In this document: in pieces, positions 39,432 to 45,635 of the stretch
How the letters are laid out: every line of letters begins with the position of its first letter
Numbering within the stretch: the stretch's first letter is position 1
Virus record (IMG/VR): IMGVR_UViG_3300031999_001333
Location: 1-45,635 of that record
Source of the DNA: a virus
DNA length: 45,635 nt
Strand: one strand, 5' to 3'
Program-made: the position numbers and the translations under genes
Notes under the pieces: generated by a model
The model's database searches: none
Seen by the model: only the letters and a program-made list of their open reading frames with translations
What the model was told of the DNA's origin: nothing

Positions 39432-40280
39432 TTAAATTTCATTTAATCCCCAATTTTCAGGGTAATAGTCGGGGTTATAGTATGTTTGATTACAATTTCC
39501 TGCTAAATTTTTATTTGAGTGAAAAACTTTTCCGTTGTTAAAGTTTTTAACATACCACATTTGCCACCAACTAAAAGTAGAGCTACCTCCAATAAAATTA
39601 TCACATAATGCACCTAAAATAAATTGATCCATTGGGTTATTATGGTAATATTTAAAATTGTTTGAGTGGGTATGAGTATTATTTGGTTCCGCAAATAAAA
39701 ATCCTTTATCTTTAAAATAAATTTTACACCACTCAATATCATCAGAAAAAATAATAACATTATAATCTTTAAAATTTGGAAATTCTTTTTTAAGGGTATC
39801 TTCGTACCAAGTTTCAGGTATTTGATAAAAACAACTATGATTTACAAAATCACCTCTTCTCACACCAATACCAATAGTCGGTTTATTAAAAAATAGTTTA
39901 TATTTTTCTTTAACTTCATTTATCTTATCTTCTTTAATTTCCAAACAAGATTTAATGTAGTCAAAATCATCATAAAACCATTTTTCAGATTGTAAATTTG
40001 AAGAAATTTGAACGTTAATGAGTTTATCTTTATTTTTTTCAAAAAAATTCTTTATAAACATTTTTTCATCTTTAGAATAATTATTTTGTCTAAACTTGAA
40101 TTCGGTGTCGTAATTACTGTCGTTATTTATTTTGGGGGGGTTTTTTAAATAATCCCATAAAAAATAATCAGGTAACTCAATATCATTACCTGAATGTTTT
40201 GCGAAGTATTTTAAACCTGAATATAAAAATAACCAATTACCTAATCTTAAATGATTTCCCCATCCATTAAATTTTATCAT
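39432..40280 (-). CDS. Family 11-like (alpha-1,2-fucosyl) glycosyltransferase
   Basis: This 282-residue protein starts M-I-K-F-N-G-W-G-N-H-L-R-L-G-N-W-L-F-L-Y. It has the family 11 donor-binding block T-I-G-I-G-V-R-R-G-D-F, then V-I-I-F-S-D-D-I-E-W-C, and the third block D-N-F-I-G-G-S-S-T-F-S-W-W. Together they identify a GT11-type enzyme, typically using GDP-fucose. No GDP-fucose synthesis genes are visible, so the host may supply the donor. A stretch of seven C preceded by six A in the coding strand (40135-40147) sits near codon 46. It overlaps the neighbouring glycosyltransferase start by one base. Confidence 0.82.
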   Translation of the reverse strand: MIKFNGWGNHLRLGNWLFLYSGLKYFAKHSGNDIELPDYFLWDYLKNPPKINNDSNYDTEFKFRQNNYSKDEKMFIKNFFEKNKDKLINVQISSNLQSEKWFYDDFDYIKSCLEIKEDKINEVKEKYKLFFNKPTIGIGVRRGDFVNHSCFYQIPETWYEDTLKKEFPNFKDYNVIIFSDDIEWCKIYFKDKGFLFAEPNNTHTHSNNFKYYHNNPMDQFILGALCDNFIGGSSTFSWWQMWYVKNFNNGKVFHSNKNLAGNCNQTYYNPDYYPENWGLNEI

Positions 40281-40987
40281 TATCTTACTTTAATTCTATT
40301 ATTTATCCCATTGGTGTAATATTCATTATGTGTGGAATCAGGTAATCCATAATGAAAATTCCATCCCATTCTCGTACTATGTTCACTTCTCCTTTTTGCC
40401 AAAATATGTGCTCTGTTTAACCCATTATCCCAACTTCTCCATTTTGTATGGTATAAATTAGGTCTATCTTCCGCAAATTTAATAAGATACCCATTTTTTG
40501 GGTTAGGTCTTTCGGTGTGACTTCCCGCACCAAAGTTCATATTCTCAATTTCATTTTTGTTAAATATTGCAGATTTTGAATATCCGTCACTTTGACATCC
40601 ATATAATAAATTTTCTATAGATTCTCCTTCTCCAAACATTTCGTATCCAATACATTTTCCGACATTCCATTTCGCGTCATCTAATATTTTATGGGTGATG
40701 TCAACAAATTCGTCTGAATCAACAATGATTATCCATTCCGAATCGCTATTACGCCAAATATTATTTCTTAACCCCATTAATGTTTGTTCATCCATAAATC
40801 CATTAGTGTTATAAGATATAACATTACAACCATTATTTTTTGCAATTTCAACTGTTCTATCATCACTTTCATTATCAATGATAGTTATTTTTGAATTTGG
40901 TAATTTTAATTTATACCAATCAATAAAATCTTGTATAATGTTCTCCTCATTCCAAAAGATACCAAATACTTCTACACTTCTATTCAT
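40280..40987 (-). CDS. GT2-type glycosyltransferase
   Basis: This 235-residue protein is a compact GT-A fold: E-V-F-G-I-F-W-N-E-E-N-I-I, I-T-I-I-D-N-E-S-D-D-R-T-V-E-I-A, I-I-I-V-D-S-D-E-F-V (D-x-D metal site). It ends with an Arg/Asn-rich H-Y-G-L-P-D-S-T segment. It belongs to the family 2/92-like group that acts on surface glycans. It overlaps both neighbours by a few bases, so the cluster is a tight operon. Acceptor and donor are unknown. Confidence 0.85.
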   Translation of the reverse strand: MNRSVEVFGIFWNEENIIQDFIDWYKLKLPNSKITIIDNESDDRTVEIAKNNGCNVISYNTNGFMDEQTLMGLRNNIWRNSDSEWIIIVDSDEFVDITHKILDDAKWNVGKCIGYEMFGEGESIENLLYGCQSDGYSKSAIFNKNEIENMNFGAGSHTERPNPKNGYLIKFAEDRPNLYHTKWRSWDNGLNRAHILAKRRSEHSTRMGWNFHYGLPDSTHNEYYTNGINNRIKVR

Positions 40988-41589
40988 AATAATTCATTTA
41001 AAAATTTATCAACACTAATTAGGTTTAATAATTGATTTCTATTTGTGTCAAAATAATACCAATCATTTATACCTTTATTATAAGATTCTTCACCCATCTT
41101 ATGTATTGGTTTCTTATTCTTTATTATTACACCAACACCCCAATCAGTATCTACAGTATAATACATATGGTTAGTATTATCTCTTTGAAATTTTAAAACG
41201 GATTTGTATACATCCCCATTCCAAGTTTCTTGTATTTGTGGTACTGCCGCGTGATTTGGTGTTGGTGGATTACAATCGTGTAATAAAATAACTCCATCAT
41301 CTTTAGTCCATTTTAAAGAATTTATTATATCCACATCAACCTGTTCAGAATGATGCAAACCATCAATAAATACAATGTCGTATTTTTTGTTATTTTGATT
41401 AAAAAATTCATTAGAACCCATTGGATAATTAACTTCCTCAATTAAAACATTTTCAATTCCTGGATCAACACCATCTTTATTCTCACATTCAATTTCTTTA
41501 ATACATTCTCCTTTAAAAACACCTATTTCTAGATATTCTTTAAAATTGTATTTTTTTATAAATTTGTTTATTATTTCGTAACGATACAT
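40984..41589 (-). CDS. SAM-dependent methyltransferase
   Basis: This 201-residue class I methyltransferase has motif I E-Y-L-E-I-G-V-F-K-G-E-C, then Y-D-I-V-F-I-D-G-L-H-H-S-E-Q-V-D-V-D and W-T-K-D-D-G-V-I-L-L-H-D-C-N-P-P, typical of the Methyltransf_24-type proteins encoded in polysaccharide loci. It could methylate a sugar or glycan end. It is the first gene of the sugar cluster on the minus strand, followed by the GT2 gene with a 4-nt overlap. The upstream gap to the dUTPase fragment is short. Confidence 0.82.
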   Translation of the reverse strand: MYRYEIINKFIKKYNFKEYLEIGVFKGECIKEIECENKDGVDPGIENVLIEEVNYPMGSNEFFNQNNKKYDIVFIDGLHHSEQVDVDIINSLKWTKDDGVILLHDCNPPTPNHAAVPQIQETWNGDVYKSVLKFQRDNTNHMYYTVDTDWGVGVIIKNKKPIHKMGEESYNKGINDWYYFDTNRNQLLNLISVDKFLNELL

Positions 41590-41616
41590 AAAAATTATTT
41601 TTTTTGTTTATTTTAT

Positions 41617-41919
41617 TTATATTCCTGTCGATCCAAAACCGTTATCTCCTCGGTCTTTATCGTTTATGTTTTTTACTTTGGTAAATTTAATCCATTTACC
41701 ACAAGCAACGGATGAAAAAACCGCTTGAGCAATCTTTTGTCCTTTTTCTATTATTATCTGATGATTGTTGGTATTAAATACAATAACTTGTATTTCTCCC
41801 GTATAACCACAATTATGAATTAGATGATCATTACAAAAAAAATTATGATTATTAGATACCGTAATATCATAGGTTTGCTTTTTTAAACTTGATATTTTTT
41901 TTATTTTAGTTGTTTTCAT
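41617..41919 (-). CDS. Split-intein C-segment plus dUTPase C-terminal half
   Basis: Residues 1-36 are an intein C-segment: K-I-K-K-I-S-S-L-K-K-Q-T-Y-D-I-T-V then N-N-H-N-F-F-C-N-D-H-L-I-H-N (blocks F and G, ending His-Asn). From Cys37 the dUTPase resumes: C-G-Y-T-G-E-I-Q-V (second half of motif III), G-Q-K-I-A-Q-A-V (motif IV) and D-R-G-D-N-G-F-G-S-T-G (motif V). The gene starts with its own ATG, which overlaps the endonuclease gene stop by 14 nt. After trans-splicing with the 43521 product the enzyme is complete. dUTPase converts dUTP to dUMP, keeping uracil out of phage DNA. Confidence 0.92.
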   Translation of the reverse strand: MKTTKIKKISSLKKQTYDITVSNNHNFFCNDHLIHNCGYTGEIQVIVFNTNNHQIIIEKGQKIAQAVFSSVACGKWIKFTKVKNINDKDRGDNGFGSTGI

Positions 41920-42790
41920 TTATAAAAGTTTTTAAATCATTTACACTATAAAATATTTTATAGTTTTTATATATTTGTTTTGTATAATACTCCTTAATGT
42001 CAACCTCCTCAGTGTTCCACCTTTTCATTTCAATAATATAGGATAACCCATTATTAAATTCAACCAAAAAATCAGGAATATAGTGTCTATTTATGTTGTT
42101 ATAAAAATATTTTATTCTAATCCCATGTTTATTTGTCCATGTTTTAATTTGAGTAGATGAATCAAATAATTTCATTGATTCTAGTTCATAAGAAGATGAA
42201 TACATAAAAATTTCATTACTTTTTGAAGTATACTTACCGGTTTTATATTTATTGGATTGGTTAGTGATTATTCCATCGGAATATAGTTGTGATATTTTTT
42301 TAGACATATTTTCTCTGTATTCTAACGATTTTTTACATCTTCCGTCGTTTAATGACTTTTTTATTGATTCTATTGTTTTTTTTCTGTATTCATTATTTTC
42401 CCACCTTTCTTTTGATGCTTTAGATATTTTTTTAATTCTTTCGTCAGATACTACCCATTTTTTAAACTCTTCCGATGATTTCCAATTAGTAAACCCAGAA
42501 AAAATTTCAGGAGTTTCCATATGGATTTTTTTAATTTTTTCAGACATACTTTTCCTAAATTCAGGATCTTTATGCGTTATATTTCTAATTTTTATTTGTT
42601 TATCCCTATACTCGGGGTTTAACCAAATCTTTTTTGATCTTTCCGATATTTTTTTTAACTCATCATTTGATTTTACTTGAGAACCAACAAACATTAATTT
42701 ATAGTCCGAACTCGTTATTTTATGTTCAAATTTTAAGTGCTCAACTATTGAACAATTTTTTTCTACCCCACAAATTAAACATTTCACCAT
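41906..42790 (-). CDS. Homing endonuclease, EDxHD/Vsr-like with zinc-finger and helical repeats
   Basis: This 294-residue protein begins V-K-C-L-I-C-G-V-E and E-H-L-K-F-E-H, a Cys2/His2-like finger (residues 4-23). The middle (40-180) is a run of Lys/Arg-rich helical repeats resembling nuclease-associated modules that bind DNA: S-E-R-S-K-K-I-W, S-E-K-I-K-K-I, S-K-K-I-S-Q-L-Y. The C-terminus has E202/E204, D210, H236-Y-I-P-D240-F, and E254-M-K, matching the E-D-x-H-D and E-x-K layout of the Vsr-like family exemplified by I-Bth0305I. It lies in the gap of the split dUTPase. It would cut uninterrupted dUTPase genes so that the element is copied. A TATTTATC element precedes it. Confidence 0.85.
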   Translation of the reverse strand: MVKCLICGVEKNCSIVEHLKFEHKITSSDYKLMFVGSQVKSNDELKKISERSKKIWLNPEYRDKQIKIRNITHKDPEFRKSMSEKIKKIHMETPEIFSGFTNWKSSEEFKKWVVSDERIKKISKASKERWENNEYRKKTIESIKKSLNDGRCKKSLEYRENMSKKISQLYSDGIITNQSNKYKTGKYTSKSNEIFMYSSSYELESMKLFDSSTQIKTWTNKHGIRIKYFYNNINRHYIPDFLVEFNNGLSYIIEMKRWNTEEVDIKEYYTKQIYKNYKIFYSVNDLKTFINENN

Positions 42791-42809
42791 AATACCCTTT
42801 ATCTTTATT

Positions 42810-42817
42810 GATAAATA
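42810..42817 (-). promoter_or_regulatory. TATTTATC element upstream of the endonuclease gene (minus)
   Basis: On the minus strand ACTATTTATCAATAAAG, 19 nt before the ATG at 42790, just after the N-intein stop. Confidence 0.35.
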
Positions 42818-42828
42818 GTATGGTGGTG

Positions 42829-43521
42829 TTAAAAAATTATGATTTCATCATTTTCTGTCAAATTTTTCGCCAATTTAATTCCGTCTTTAGTGTAAACCTC
42901 ACTATTAAGGGTAACCTCAATCACTCCATGTACGGTTTCAATTAATAAAATTTCTTGGATACCTGTATCAAAAATGGACGATACAACATCTTTCTCAACC
43001 TCTAAAGTGTCTTCATTAAACGAATAAACAATATCCCCAATTATCAGTTCTTTGATTGTCTTATCTCCGTCAATTGTTAATATCTTCATGTCTTCGGAAA
43101 AACAATCCACCGTTCCCGGTGAGTTTAAAACCATAATCCCTTGTTTTAATGCTAACCCACTTTTTGATCTTACCTGAAGTTCATAATGTTCGGGAATATC
43201 AATGTGTAAACCTGTTGGAACCAAACTTCTACCAAATGGAGGAATGATAATTTCTTCCGTTGAGTATAAGTCAAACCCAGAATCTGTCGGATATGCGTAT
43301 TGAGGTTCTACAGAATCTTCACGACTAAAAGAGTAATTAACATTCATCTTCTGTTCGTATTTTTCCATATCTCTTTCTAACTCGTTAATATCAACACCAA
43401 ACTCATTAATTATTGCTTGGTAGTCAAGTTCTTCATCATCGTCAAACATATCTTCAAAATCTTGAAGTTTTGATATTAAATCTTCAAAATTCTCATCTTC
43501 GTAATATTCTCCTTCAGTCAT
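42829..43521 (-). CDS. dut: dUTPase N-terminal half plus split-intein N-segment
   Basis: Residues 1-60 are an acidic helical leader not found in most dUTPases. The dUTPase then shows motif I (A-Y-P-T-D-S-G-F-D-L-Y-S, 76-87), motif II (R-S-K-S-G-L-A-L-K-Q-G, 118-128) and the first half of motif III (N-S-P-G-T-V-D, to 139). From Cys140 the N-intein begins (C-F-S-E-D-M-K-I-L-T, block A) and runs 91 residues to the stop. Block B reads V-T-L-N-S-E-V-Y-T-K-D-G, with Ser where T-x-x-H normally has His. The two halves must rejoin for the trimeric enzyme to work. Confidence 0.93.
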   Translation of the reverse strand: MTEGEYYEDENFEDLISKLQDFEDMFDDDEELDYQAIINEFGVDINELERDMEKYEQKMNVNYSFSREDSVEPQYAYPTDSGFDLYSTEEIIIPPFGRSLVPTGLHIDIPEHYELQVRSKSGLALKQGIMVLNSPGTVDCFSEDMKILTIDGDKTIKELIIGDIVYSFNEDTLEVEKDVVSSIFDTGIQEILLIETVHGVIEVTLNSEVYTKDGIKLAKNLTENDEIIIF

Positions 43522-43526
43522 AGATT

Positions 43527-44237
43527 TTATTTTAATGATTTTAATTTTTTAATTGCGTCAACCAAAACAACAACATCCTTTTCACAATATTCAGATATTT
43601 CTTTTAGTTTTTGTTCCTCCCAATATGCGGAATGAACTTTATCTCCTGTTACCTCACCATCTTTTGGTGTTGGTATGTCCATACACGCACACATCAAGTC
43701 CAATGAACCAATTGATGAATACGCACCGTATTGCCAAATTTCTTTGGTATCAATCGCTTTTACCTCCCAAGGCTTTGTATCATATGATGGAAGAAGTTTT
43801 GACGGCATAATACCATTAATAATCATTCTTTTTGCCATCATAGGAATATCAAAGTTCTTCAGATTGTGTCCACACAAATAAAAATCTAATTTCTGACATC
43901 TATCTAAAAGATTTCTCGCTTGAAGTAATACTTCTTTCTCATCGTCACCCGCAAATGTTTGTTTTTTAATTTCTCCATTGTCCAAAACAAACGCCATTGA
44001 CACACAAACAATCTTTGCAAATTCAGGGACAAGTGCCGCTCTTCGTTTAAACATAAAATTTTTACCGTCAATATCAACCGCAGCATCTTCGGGGAATCTT
44101 TTTTGAAACCAATCAAAATATTTATCAAATTGGTTAGATATTTCAGGATTGAAGTTCTGACACGAATCGTAGTCAGGACAACATCCAACCGTTTCTATAT
44201 CAAGAAACAAAATTTTTGTAATAGGGATATTAATCAT
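43527..44237 (-). CDS. DEDDy 3'-5' exonuclease
   Basis: This 236-residue protein has the three exonuclease motifs: Exo I F-L-D-I-E-T (residues 11-16), Exo II L-C-G-H-N-L-K-N-F-D-I-P, and Exo III Y-C-E-K-D-V (Y-x-x-x-D, DEDDy type). It resembles the stand-alone family related to the family-B polymerase exonuclease domain. It removes nucleotides from 3' ends, probably in proofreading, repair or host DNA turnover. No polymerase domain is present. It lies between the dUTPase gene and a glycosyltransferase gene with gaps of only a few bases. Confidence 0.9.
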   Translation of the reverse strand: MINIPITKILFLDIETVGCCPDYDSCQNFNPEISNQFDKYFDWFQKRFPEDAAVDIDGKNFMFKRRAALVPEFAKIVCVSMAFVLDNGEIKKQTFAGDDEKEVLLQARNLLDRCQKLDFYLCGHNLKNFDIPMMAKRMIINGIMPSKLLPSYDTKPWEVKAIDTKEIWQYGAYSSIGSLDLMCACMDIPTPKDGEVTGDKVHSAYWEEQKLKEISEYCEKDVVVLVDAIKKLKSLK

Positions 44238-44240
44238 ATA

Positions 44241-45458
44241 TTATTTAATTAAAGATTTGTAAAAATCGCATCGGGTTTTCGTGACATTGACAAGATTATA
44301 TTTGTCTTTTACGGTTTCATATAATCTCTCACCCATATCAACAATCATATTCGGATTGTCCACCAATTTTTTAACATATTTAGCCCAATCCCCGTGATTT
44401 CTATTTTTGTCCACCAATAAAGCATTACCATCAGTAAAACTACCATTGTTAAGTGAATGTTTCAAATCAATGGTGTAAGGTCCAACATTAGACGCAATTA
44501 ATGCCTTCTTATAGAATCCCGCCTCAATAACTTTAAGTTGTGACTTCATTCGGTTAAATACATGATCAACAATTGGTGCCAATGAAATATCAAATTTAGA
44601 ATAGTTTTTAGCGTATGATGTAGTTGGTTTTGTCCAAACTCTTACATAGTTTTCATTCTCCCAACCAAGATATTCTTCATCATTAAATTTATCTAAAAAT
44701 GTTTTATATTTTGGTGTAATGATTTTATAATTGTCGGTGAATATACTTTCGTATTTAACCCATACAGTTTCTTCAGGTTTAATTGCTCGTCTTGTTTCTT
44801 GTCCTGTCTCTTTGTTAATTTCAGTTACAGTTCCTCTTGTATCAAAACCACAAACATAATACTGTAATTTATCTTGTTGAGGTTTTAATTTTGATACCAT
44901 TCCATCAAGAAGTTTTAAATCGTAAAGGTGAGACGATCCACCCAACCAACCAACTCTGATTTTATTTGATTCTAATGTTGGTTCATTAAATTGTTCCTCA
45001 TTTGGATTTATTGCATTTGGTAGGACAATAACATTTTTATTGAATTTTCTAATCTCATTCGCAAAAATTTCAGTTGTTGTTGTGATATATGAACAAACTT
45101 TCATATTCGCAACAATTTTTTCGTGGATTTTATTATTTAGAATTAGTTGACGAATTGGATGTTCTTTAGTTGGTAACCAATAATCATCAATATCCATAAT
45201 TACCACAATACCTTTTGATTTTAATTTTTCAATTAATGCGGGAGTGCTTTCATAATCATTCCCAATGTTTCTATGGAAATGAACTATTTGATATTGATCC
45301 CAATATTTATCATCATCTGTTTTTGGTTGGTAATCTATATCAACGTGGAAATCTTCTGAATATTGATTTTGTAACATTACGTGGGGGTCTAAAGATCTAA
45401 ACTTGCAAACTCCCGACGTATCTGAAGGAAGTACTAATATTTTAATTTTTTCTTTCAT
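44241..45458 (-). CDS. Family 4-like glycosyltransferase
   Basis: This 405-residue (from the ATG at 45458) GT-B-like protein includes I-K-I-L-V-L-P-S-D at the start, Y-Q-I-V-H-F-H-R-N and V-V-I-M-D-I-D-D-Y-W-L-P. The second half begins with N-A-I-N-P and I-R-V-G-W-L-G-G-S-S-H-L-Y-D-L, and the donor-binding block is V-I-E-A-G-F-Y-K-K-A-L-I-A-S-N-V-G-P. The start at 45458 (M-K-E-K-I-K-I-L-V) gives the canonical first strand; an upstream ATG at 45488 would add a short hydrophobic run. Substrate is unknown. Confidence 0.82.
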   Translation of the reverse strand: MKEKIKILVLPSDTSGVCKFRSLDPHVMLQNQYSEDFHVDIDYQPKTDDDKYWDQYQIVHFHRNIGNDYESTPALIEKLKSKGIVVIMDIDDYWLPTKEHPIRQLILNNKIHEKIVANMKVCSYITTTTEIFANEIRKFNKNVIVLPNAINPNEEQFNEPTLESNKIRVGWLGGSSHLYDLKLLDGMVSKLKPQQDKLQYYVCGFDTRGTVTEINKETGQETRRAIKPEETVWVKYESIFTDNYKIITPKYKTFLDKFNDEEYLGWENENYVRVWTKPTTSYAKNYSKFDISLAPIVDHVFNRMKSQLKVIEAGFYKKALIASNVGPYTIDLKHSLNNGSFTDGNALLVDKNRNHGDWAKYVKKLVDNPNMIVDMGERLYETVKDKYNLVNVTKTRCDFYKSLIK

Positions 45459-45519
45459 AAATAGATATATATCCCCAATAATAAACATTGATATCTATTT
45501 TATCAATAATACATAAAAT

Positions 45520-45550
45520 AAAAAACCCCCAATCTTATGAATGGAGGTTT
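45520..45550 (-). terminator. Probable rho-independent terminator (minus)
   Basis: On the minus strand AAACC and TGG arms (45546-45550, 45542-45544) pair with CCA and GGTTT arms (45529-45531, 45523-45527) with one mismatch and a 10-nt loop, followed by T6. It would end the gene that enters the window from the right. Confidence 0.65.
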
Positions 45551-45582
45551 AACCTATGTAATAAAATACAAAGGGGTGCGTG

Positions 45583-45635
45583 TTACTCTGAAATTTTTCT
45601 AATTTTAGTTACTCTACCCTCAAAAAGATGTTGAC
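45583..45635 (-). CDS. C-terminal end of a gene continuing beyond the right edge
   Basis: The minus strand has an open frame from the window edge to a TAA at 45583-45585, ending F-E-G-R-V-T-K-I-R-K-I-S-E. The frame was chosen because it is the longest, has charged residues and is followed by a terminator-like hairpin. Only 16 residues are visible, so the product cannot be named. Confidence 0.4.
   Translation of the reverse strand, partial: QHLFEGRVTKIRKISE

Larger units (their letters stand above)
41812..43104 (-). mobile_element. Split intein with homing endonuclease gene, inserted in dUTPase motif III
   Basis: This interval contains everything between the two dUTPase halves: N-intein (42832-43104, 91 residues from Cys140), endonuclease gene (41906-42790), C-intein (41812-41919, 36 residues). 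It interrupts G-T-V-D/G-Y-T-G-E-I, the catalytic Asp loop of dUTPase, the conserved site favoured by such elements. The layout matches the 'fractured gene' arrangement first described from marine metagenomes. Confidence 0.9.

Noticed and set aside
45459-45488. Upstream ATG for the rightmost glycosyltransferase
   Set aside because: It adds a short hydrophobic run before the canonical first strand; the ATG at 45458 fits the family better.
1-45635. tRNA genes, CRISPR arrays, transposases
   Set aside because: Looked for cloverleaf-like G+C islands, regularly spaced repeats and transposase motifs; none was convincing. The only G+C-rich island (19449-19509) does not form acceptor and T-arm stems.

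Overview
The window is part of the genome of a large, strictly lytic-type tailed phage of the T4 superfamily (contractile-tail, T4-like head module) that most likely infects a Bacteroidota host, probably of the Flavobacteriia. The phage assignment rests on a syntenic head module: large terminase, portal, prohead protease, acidic scaffold and gp23-like major capsid protein. It is supported by a gp5-like baseplate OB-fold protein, a gp55-like late sigma factor, PhoH, a trimeric dUTPase and a DEDDy exonuclease. The host assignment is inference. The DNA is very A+T-rich. Start codons are preceded by A-rich leaders without Shine-Dalgarno sequences. Signal peptides end in the Bacteroidota-style S-x-x-Q. 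Two proteins carry type IX secretion-like C-terminal regions, and the phage encodes a bS21 ribosomal protein.

Layout. Positions 1-610 (minus) hold the start of a ClpA/ClpB-type AAA+ ATPase interrupted at its Walker A loop by the beginning of an intein, followed by a TGA and an endonuclease-like frame that leaves the window. Positions 799-22689 (mostly plus) hold small genes (a hypothetical protein, a KTSC protein, a nucleotidyltransferase, a secreted protein), a block of acidic or disordered virion-type proteins, and then the terminase (7203-8966), the portal (9224-12319, with an HNH-containing intein), bS21 (minus), the prohead protease (13822-14553), the scaffold (14920-16404) and the major capsid protein (16437-18287). 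Two self-contained, terminator-flanked genes for secreted T9SS-like proteins follow (18373-21509). The second is preceded by a G+C-rich leader that can be folded as a three-way junction. Positions 21512-31180 (mostly minus) hold Cys-rich fibre-like paralogues, tail/baseplate proteins and the gp55-like sigma factor. Positions 31180-45458 (minus) hold glycosyltransferases, PhoH, a compact sugar-modification cluster, a dUTPase gene broken in two by a split intein with an endonuclease gene in the gap, an exonuclease and another glycosyltransferase. The cluster contains glycosyltransferases of several types, a short DegT aminotransferase, a sulfotransferase, a NeuD/PglD-like acyltransferase, a beta-keto acid cleavage enzyme and a methyltransferase.

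How the genes fit together. The gp55-like factor probably directs late transcription. A recurrent TATTTATA element (the reverse complement of the T4 late box TATAAATA) lies 12-21 nt before many late start codons on both strands and is the candidate target. Several proteins begin with a short helix ending in hydrophobic-x-Glu followed by Ala, Ser, Gln or Glu. This resembles T4 capsid-targeting sequences cut by the prohead protease, so they may be packaged head proteins. The sugar cluster is enough to make and attach an N-acylated, possibly sulfated and methylated amino sugar. The most unusual points are the fractured dUTPase gene, the possible second split intein at the left edge, phage-encoded T9SS-type secreted proteins, and the pairing of a BKACE enzyme with an acyltransferase.
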